Below are positions 58,849 through 64,000 of a stretch of 64,000 bases of DNA, in pieces. The position numbers were made by a program, and so were the translations under genes. Source of the DNA: Phaeosaccion multiseriatum (lineage: Eukaryota > Ochrophyta, other classes); contig OZ218952.1 in NCBI GenBank assembly GCA_965112735.1, positions 2,170,001 to 2,234,000 on the forward strand. The letters are read 5' to 3'. Position 1 is the stretch's first letter; each line of letters starts with the position of its first letter. Under the pieces are notes generated by a model. The model searched no databases, had not been told where the DNA came from, and saw only the letters and a list, made by a program, of their open reading frames with translations.

Positions 58849-60750
58849 AACCCTTAAGGTTCTACTTCACTCGCCTGGGTAATCAATCAGATGAATCACG
58901 CAGAGGCAAAACGGAGGGGTGACGAACCCCGAAAATACACCTTGCTCCTCACTAGAAGAAGACGCGCCAGCTTCACCCGCAATGTCGAAGTCACATCACG
59001 ATGAGTTTTGGCACTATTGGCCAAGGTCAATAAACTGAAATTATCCTATCCTCTCTCCCTGCCCCTGTCGCTGTCCCCTGTTACTGCTCTGTCTCTCTCT
59101 TACCTCTTGGGACTCTTCCTCTGCCCCCTGCGCTTGCCGAGCATCGGCCTTTACCTCCTTGATGCTCTGTTCAAAGTTCGCCACGGCCTCCTGCGTAGCC
59201 TTCCCTTCTTCTAAAGCCTGTACAAGGGCGAGAAGGTGCACCTCCACATCGCCTCCTCCTCCTCCTCCTCCTCCTCCTCCCTCGGCCTCTGCCGGCTTGT
59301 CGGTCGCTGAAGCCGCCACATCCACGGCCAAGTTGTGCAGTACCTCTGCAGGGAGAGAGGCAAGGTGCGTAGCCTGTGAGGAGGAGGGGAGGGAGGGACA
59401 CGGGGGAGCGGGAGGGCCCAGGCACACAGGCACAGACAGACACAGGGGAGAGTGTGTGCATGTGTGTCAGCGCAGCTCACAGGGGGGGGCAGGGCAGGGC
59501 ACATCATCCAAGTCAGTCATACTCACAGGATGGCAGGGGCGTCTATACAATCAACATTATCATCTGCGAGGTACGATGCGAGCTTGACAGGCCCAAAACG
59601 TCCGTCCCTCTCACTCTGACTCCCTCCCTCCATTCATTCATTCATTCACTCACTCACTCACCCCAAGGGCATTCGCCACCACATCCCTCGCAGCCCCAAG
59701 TCTCTTCTCGGTCTCCTCCTCCTCCTTGCCCTCCTCCTCTCTCAGCCATTGCTGCGCCGCCTCTGTCCGCTGCTCGCTCTCCTCAGCCTCCCGTAGCAGG
59801 GCCTGAAGAGTGTCTTCCATGGCGTCTCTCGTGACCCGCCCTGCCTCTAGCAGGAGCTGCTTGGCCTGAGCGCCCTTGGTGAGAGTCCCAAGCATGTGAG
59901 CATTGAGCCGGGCAAACTCCTCCTGCTCTGCTGCACACGTCTTGGGGCAGGCAACGACGGCGCTGTCCTTTAGATGTTCTTGCCCTCCTCCGGACCCCAC
60001 CCTTTCATCCGCCTCGTCGCTCCCGTCGCAGCAATCACACACGCCGTCACGGACCTAGGGAGCGAAGCAATACATGCATGTAATCGGAAGCGACAAAGAG
60101 CAAGAAAGGAAGGATCTTGGTGAGAAAGGAGTGCACAAAAGCCCTCTACACTCTGGTGAGTCATCCCCGTGTGAGAGTGGTGTAGTACGTGGGCAGCATA
60201 ATGGACATATGACACTCACTCACTCACTCACTCACTTACTTTAGAGCTGGGAATCTGCACGGGCTTGGACCCCGTGTTGACGCAATAGAAGCTTCCGGCC
60301 GGGCTGCAAGCCGATGTGCCTGGCTCGTCACTCCCGTCGGCGCAATCGCAATAGTCGTCGTTGACAGAGGACCAGGGTAGTGTCGCTGGCGGCTGACCAC
60401 CTTCACCGCTGATGCATGTGAAGGTGCCACCGACAGCTCCTTCTGCTGCCGAGTAATAGTGGTGGGCCGCCTCCACGCCAACACCCGCCACTGGAGGAAC
60501 AAAGGAGGGCTGCTTCTGCTTCTGCGGCTCCTGCTTCACAAGTTCGTATGTCACAGGGCAGGCAAGGAAGGATGATGAACGAGGAGAGCAGAAAGCGATG
60601 AGGGAGGAGAAATTCTTGTGTGGGTAGTGTGCTCACCTCCTTCGGCCAGCCGAACTTCAGACCTCCTAATTGCGGCACCTCCGCGGCGCCACAAAGACAC
60701 ACCAGCAGCACAACGTTCTTCCGCATCTTCCCTGGGCGTTTGTGCCTCAT
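57248..60750 (-). CDS. PRKCSH: Glucosidase II beta subunit
   Basis: Seven exons: 60637-60750, 60240-60533, 59662-60054, 59104-59343, 58270-58794, 57794-57999 and 57248-57497, giving about 673 aa. The domain order is that of the regulatory beta subunit of ER glucosidase II: signal peptide ([13 protein letters not shown]), two LDL-receptor A-like units with [19 protein letters not shown] (about 96-113) and [12 protein letters not shown] (139-150), a Glu-rich coiled coil, an acidic Tyr/Gly-rich region, and a C-terminal mannose-6-phosphate-receptor-homology domain ([11 protein letters not shown] through [13 protein letters not shown] and [13 protein letters not shown]). It ends in SDEL, a KDEL-type ER retrieval signal. 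The subunit retains the catalytic alpha subunit in the ER and presents mannose-rich glycans for glucose trimming. The ATG at 60726 is an alternative start. Exon 2 may begin at 60530. One intron is almost entirely a GA array and two start as GTGA repeats. Confidence 0.93.
58196..58269. repeat. (CACT)n array starting at a splice donor
   Basis: On the minus strand the donor after the exon ending at 58270 reads GTGAGTGAGTGAG and the GTGA unit continues for about 70 bp, so the donor hexamer is the first unit of the microsatellite. Confidence 0.9.
58798..58848. repeat. (GA)n array forming a polypyrimidine tract
   Basis: On the minus strand this is an uninterrupted CT run that ends in CTCAG at the acceptor of the glucosidase II beta exon starting at 58794. 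Confidence 0.95.
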
Positions 60751-60932
60751 GGCTGCACTAAGGCGAGAGAGAGCGGGGGCACACACGCCTTTACTCAGAT
60801 TGGCGAACCGACCCGTTGACTTATTTTTTCATCCTCGGCCTCCGGATCGCCACGGCCTCATCGATCTTGGGGAAGAAAGAGAGGGGACGGAGGCGAGTAG
60901 CAAGAGTAGTCCGCTTAGTGAACTGGTGGCCC
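60751..60932. promoter_or_regulatory. Compact 182-bp head-to-head upstream region
   Basis: Only 182 bp separate the ATG of glucosidase II beta (minus, 60750) from the inferred ATG of the next gene (plus, 60933). The interval contains an ATTGG (inverted CCAAT-like) sequence at about 60800. A bidirectional promoter is inferred from geometry. Confidence 0.45.
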
Positions 60933-62299
60933 ATGGGCCGGTCAAGACGCAATGGCGGCGAACAGAAGGTATAGTTGGGTTAAACGGTTAGAGAGAGACG
61001 GGACTTGCGTCCCAGGCCTGGAAATCACCTCTCTTCCCTGTCGCCCCCTTCTGTCCTTCCACAGGTGCATCTGCTGTCTCGAAAGGAGCTGCATCTCTTT
61101 ATTCACTCAGTGTGCTGCCAGGGTGACGCAGGCGCGGCTCCAACCCCGGACGAGGTCCTACTTTACTTTCAGGGATGGGTCGACCCAGGTGATCTGAGCA
61201 ATGTCCAGTCCCGCTGTTCAATTATCATCTCCTCACCTTGCTTTTACTTCGTCGTGCTTCGACAGGTGTGTTGCACATGGTTGTGTCTGACCACAGCGAG
61301 AGAAGGGGTAGGACCGGCAGCATGGAAGGAGCTGTGCGTGCTCTGGCAATGTCTCTACTCATCGACACGGAGACTCTGACAGTGGCCAAGATAGAGGCCG
61401 AGGCAGCACGGGAGGAAGAGGAACAAGAGGAGAAGAGGCGGAAGGAGCGGGAGAAGGAGGAGAAGCAGCGAGAACAAGCCCAGCAAGCCAAAAGAAGTGC
61501 GGCTTTCGCATCTGAAGACGAAGTCACGAGGCTTGCTAGAACAGTGAAAAGCATCGAGGCTCTTGATGCCTCGTATGAGCGGCAACAGGGGGGGGCGAGA
61601 ATAGACAAGACTGAGGCTGCAAAGATGAAGACCACAGGAGACATTGTACAGGGAGGAGGACAAGAGGAGGAAGAGCGGGGGGGCAGCACCCCAACTGCAC
61701 CAGCACCACCGGTAGTGCCAGCAACACTAGCACCAACCGCAGTACCACCACCAGCAGTAGAAACCATCGCAGGGAAAGGCGGCGACGAGGCCAAAGCGGT
61801 GGCCGTGAATTCCTTTATTGAAAAGTATGCCAAGGAGAAGGAAAGCGCCGACAACGATGGCGGGGGGCAGCAAGCAGTGGTCATGGAGACCTTCACGCCC
61901 GCCGAGCGCCTTCCTAAGGGTGTCAAGCCCCCTCCTACGGTGCAGCTGCACAAGGTGATGCTGATGACTGCCTCCAGGGCTGTGGAGTCAAGTAGCTTTG
62001 AGCTGTTTATGAAGCAGAAACACAGCTCCGCGGACTCCGTGTTCCGCTTTCTCCTCACCTCGCACGAGCTGCACCCCTATTACCTCTACCTCAAGCAGCA
62101 GGAGGCCGCCAGGATGTATGAGGTGGGGGAGGAGCAGCAGCAGCAGCAGCAGCAGGGGCAGCCCGCTGGGGCAGGAGGGGGGGATGGCTCTCCTTCTCCT
62201 CCTTCCTCTGCTCCACCACCCCCGCCTCCTTTGTCGAACCCCAACACCGTAGACTTGAGTGTAGTCATGGGGCTCATGGGCGTCAACAAAACTACTTGA
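60933..62299 (+). CDS. Uncharacterised charged protein with a SURP-like C-terminal segment
   Basis: Three exons, 60933-60968, 61065-61188 and 61266-62299, keep phase and give 397 aa. The start ATG gives MGRSRRNGGEQK, then VHLLSRKELHLFIHSVCCQG and a compact N-terminal region. A long Glu/Arg/Lys/Gln helix follows (IEAEAAREEEEQEEKRRKER), then an Ala/Pro/Thr linker, a block with SFIEKYAKEKE and VETFTPAERLPKGVKPPPTV, and FELFMKQKHSSADSVFRFLL followed by HELHPYYLYLK. The last segment recalls SURP/SWAP domains of splicing proteins (FxFL then HPYY), but this is a weak pattern match. The tail is Gln, Gly and Pro rich. An ATG at 60952 opens another frame that fails to join exon 3 in phase. No function is assigned. 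Confidence 0.65.
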
Positions 62300-62302
62300 T
62301 TC

Positions 62303-62330
62303 GAAAGAACAGACTCTACTCTGTTCTTTC
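62303..62330 (+). other. Perfect 11-bp stem, 6-nt loop, just after a stop codon
   Basis: GAAAGAACAGA (62303-62313) pairs perfectly with TCTGTTCTTTC (62320-62330). The stem begins 4 nt after the TGA of the upstream gene, so it would sit at the start of its 3' UTR. Confidence 0.7.
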
Positions 62331-64000
62331 TCCAAGTACCCTTGGTGCCAAAGTCTCCACTTGCTGATGTATCTACTACCACTTACTGATTTATGCAGAA
62401 GAATACATGTACATACAATGTATGTACCACACTTCAACATTCATCGTATGTATATATGTATATGTGTGTGTATGTGTGTGTGTGCAGTGAGTGCGGTGCT
62501 CTCATTGATCGCGATTAATATTGGGTCGAAGGGCACAACTTCGCAGACACTAGCGGCCTGTGTTTCTTGCGCATCAAGGGTACGGCATTGTGAAGAAACA
62601 AGACGGCCTCTCTCTGCGGTAGTCCTGGAAATGACCCTGGCCCAGTCACTTCCTCTTTTCACCAGCTCTGAGCAGCAAGGGCGAAGAACACGTGGCTGAT
62701 GGTGTTCTTTCGCTGACGTACTTGCTTCCTTGCGGCTTCACAAAGCAGGTTGATGCACACTTCGGCGTGGCCCTTGGGCCAAGTCAACAAGATGATGAAA
62801 ACAAGCCCTTCCCAAGCTCGTAGTAAGAAGAAGAGACCGAACTAAAAGGAGGGGGGAGTTGGCTGGGCAATCCGATTCTCAGACGGGAGAAGAAGCAAGA
62901 GTAGTCCGCCGCTCCACCCACTACGTACCCAGTGAAGCAACAAACGAAGATGTGTAGGACCAGGCAGCCGGTCCAAGTATCCAACGCGCTGCTGGGCTGA
63001 AGTGGACACTCCCTCATAGGGCTTGGTTGGTTGTCGAGCCGCCATGTGTGTGACAGGGCCTCCATCTATTCAGAGAGCTCAAGCGCCGCCGCCGTCTGTC
63101 GCCCCATGTCTCGGCCTGTCTCTTCATCTCCACCTCTCTCTCCCTCCACACTCTCTCTCTCCGCACATGGCGAGAGGTCTCACAACTGGTTGTGGTCTCA
63201 CAACTGGTTGTGGTCTCACAGCTGGTTGTGGTCTCACAGCTGGTTGTGGTCTCACAGCTGGTTGTGGTCTCACAGCTGGTTGTGGTCTCACAGCTGGTTG
63301 TGGTCTCACAACTGGTTGTGGTCTCACGACTGGTTGTGGTCTCACAACTGGTTGTGGGGCTGACAGTGTGGGGGTCGGCTCCTCCCCTCATCAGCTCTGA
63401 ACAGGGGCCTTGGCCCTTCTGACGGTTGGGGGGAGGGGGGAGAGGGATGAGGAGGGGGGAAGGGGTGTGTGGTGTGTGTGTGGTACTCGGCACGTATTGC
63501 ATGCCTGAGCTCCTTTCCCCGTGGCACTGGTGCCGACCACCCTGGAGGCACAGCAGCCTGGCTGCGACAGACCGACAGACCGACCGACAGACCGATCGAC
63601 AGACCGATCGAGAGAGAGCCAAGTGCCGGACTCGTTTGCTCGTGGCTGGACTCCTCCCCCCTCCCCTCCTGCCTCCGACAATCGCGAATCAGGTAAGCGG
63701 CGAACAGCCACCCATCCATCAACCCCTCATCCATCCATCGATCCTTCTGTAGGACAGGCCAGTGCAGGCGAGCATCCATGGACTCAAAAGATCTGCGAGG
63801 AACGCCGCCGCTGACTCATGGACGCTTGCATCGCAAGGCTGGGGGGTGCGGCATACCAGCACGCACACGCACGCACACACGCGCAAACACGGTAGACACC
63901 GAAGAGAGGAGCAGGGAACGGAGGAGCGTAAGGAAGAGAAAGAGGAGCCCGACCAGCAGTAGTACTAGCAATGGCAGCAGCAGTGGCAGCAGCAGGAGGG
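62331..64000. other. Right-end spacer without a recognised gene
   Basis: A TATG/GT-rich run lies at 62445-62485 and the 18-bp repeat at 63178-63357. A GACCGACA run is at 63568-63608. Open frames at 63391-63780 and toward 64000 are short and repetitive. A gene could begin near or beyond the right edge, where a GGCAGCAGCA tract appears, but nothing supports it within the window. Confidence 0.55.
63178..63357. repeat. 18-bp tandem repeat, exactly 10 copies
   Basis: Ten head-to-tail copies of TCTCACAACTGGTTGTGG with A/G or A/C variants at single positions (CACAACT, CACAGCT, CACGACT). Each copy has internal dyad symmetry (CACAAC, 2-nt spacer, GTTGTG). Being a multiple of 3, the array leaves open frames on both strands, which explains several spurious proteins. 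Confidence 0.95.

Noticed and set aside
60952-61197. Alternative frame starting MAANRR
   Set aside because: It joins exon 2 in a frame that cannot be carried into exon 3, whereas the ATG at 60933 keeps phase across both introns.
63178-63357. CRISPR-like array
   Set aside because: Repeats are contiguous 18-mers with no spacers, in a eukaryotic genome.
63014-63622. Open frames with ETTTSC or VVSQLV repeats on both strands
   Set aside because: They come from the 18-bp tandem repeat, whose length is a multiple of three; no start, domain or splice support.

Overview
This window is nuclear DNA of a eukaryote with many introns. It holds eleven protein-coding genes that I could reconstruct exon by exon, one probable gene of unknown family, and one decayed gene. 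Introns are mostly GT-AG, and reading phase was carried across nearly every junction. Introns and spacers are packed with di- and tetranucleotide repeats. Two features point to a flagellate alga with a secondary, red-derived plastid (heterokont-like). One is CFAP58, a flagellum-associated protein. The other is a tRNA-binding protein whose N-terminus reads as a signal peptide followed by a VSAF motif, the kind of junction used by plastid proteins of such algae. A plastid-type ABC1 kinase fits this. The species is not determined.

Layout, left to right: microsatellite DNA (1-933); the catalytic subunit of cAMP-dependent protein kinase (minus, 934-4728); a decayed secreted Cys-rich gene (plus, 5341-6440); a GACT repeat field; a 10.5-kb minus-strand gene for a protein of about 3190 residues that joins an UPF1/SEN1-type helicase, a UvrD/TRANK1-type helicase and a C-terminal array of 60-residue Leu/Pro repeats (7478-17950); CFAP58 (minus, 18321-25488); a plastid-targeted EMAPII-type tRNA-binding protein (plus, 25835-28084); splicing factor CWC25 (plus, 29657-31438); a sugar-porter MFS transporter (plus, 32560-34827); an ABC1-family atypical kinase with a 5-nt microexon (minus, 35810-43274); a UBA2-like RNA-binding protein with two RRMs (plus, 44115-46644); the GET3/ASNA1 ATPase (minus, 47546-50573); a large Gln/Gly/Ser-rich disordered protein (plus, 50902-56518); glucosidase II beta subunit (minus, 57248-60750); and an uncharacterised charged protein (plus, 60933-62299). 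The right end is spacer with an 18-bp tandem repeat.

The genes are housekeeping or cell-biological and do not form an operon or one pathway. GET3 (tail-anchored protein insertion) and glucosidase II beta (N-glycan quality control) both serve the ER. CWC25 and the RRM protein serve RNA processing. Several pairs are head-to-head with short shared upstream regions (182, 328, 346 and 840 bp). The most unusual items are the dual-helicase fusion with its 180-bp coding repeat, the 5-nt microexon that completes the catalytic DPHPGN motif of the ABC1 kinase, and the repeated finding that intron microsatellites begin in the splice donor (GTGAGT extended as GTGA repeats) or act as the polypyrimidine tract.
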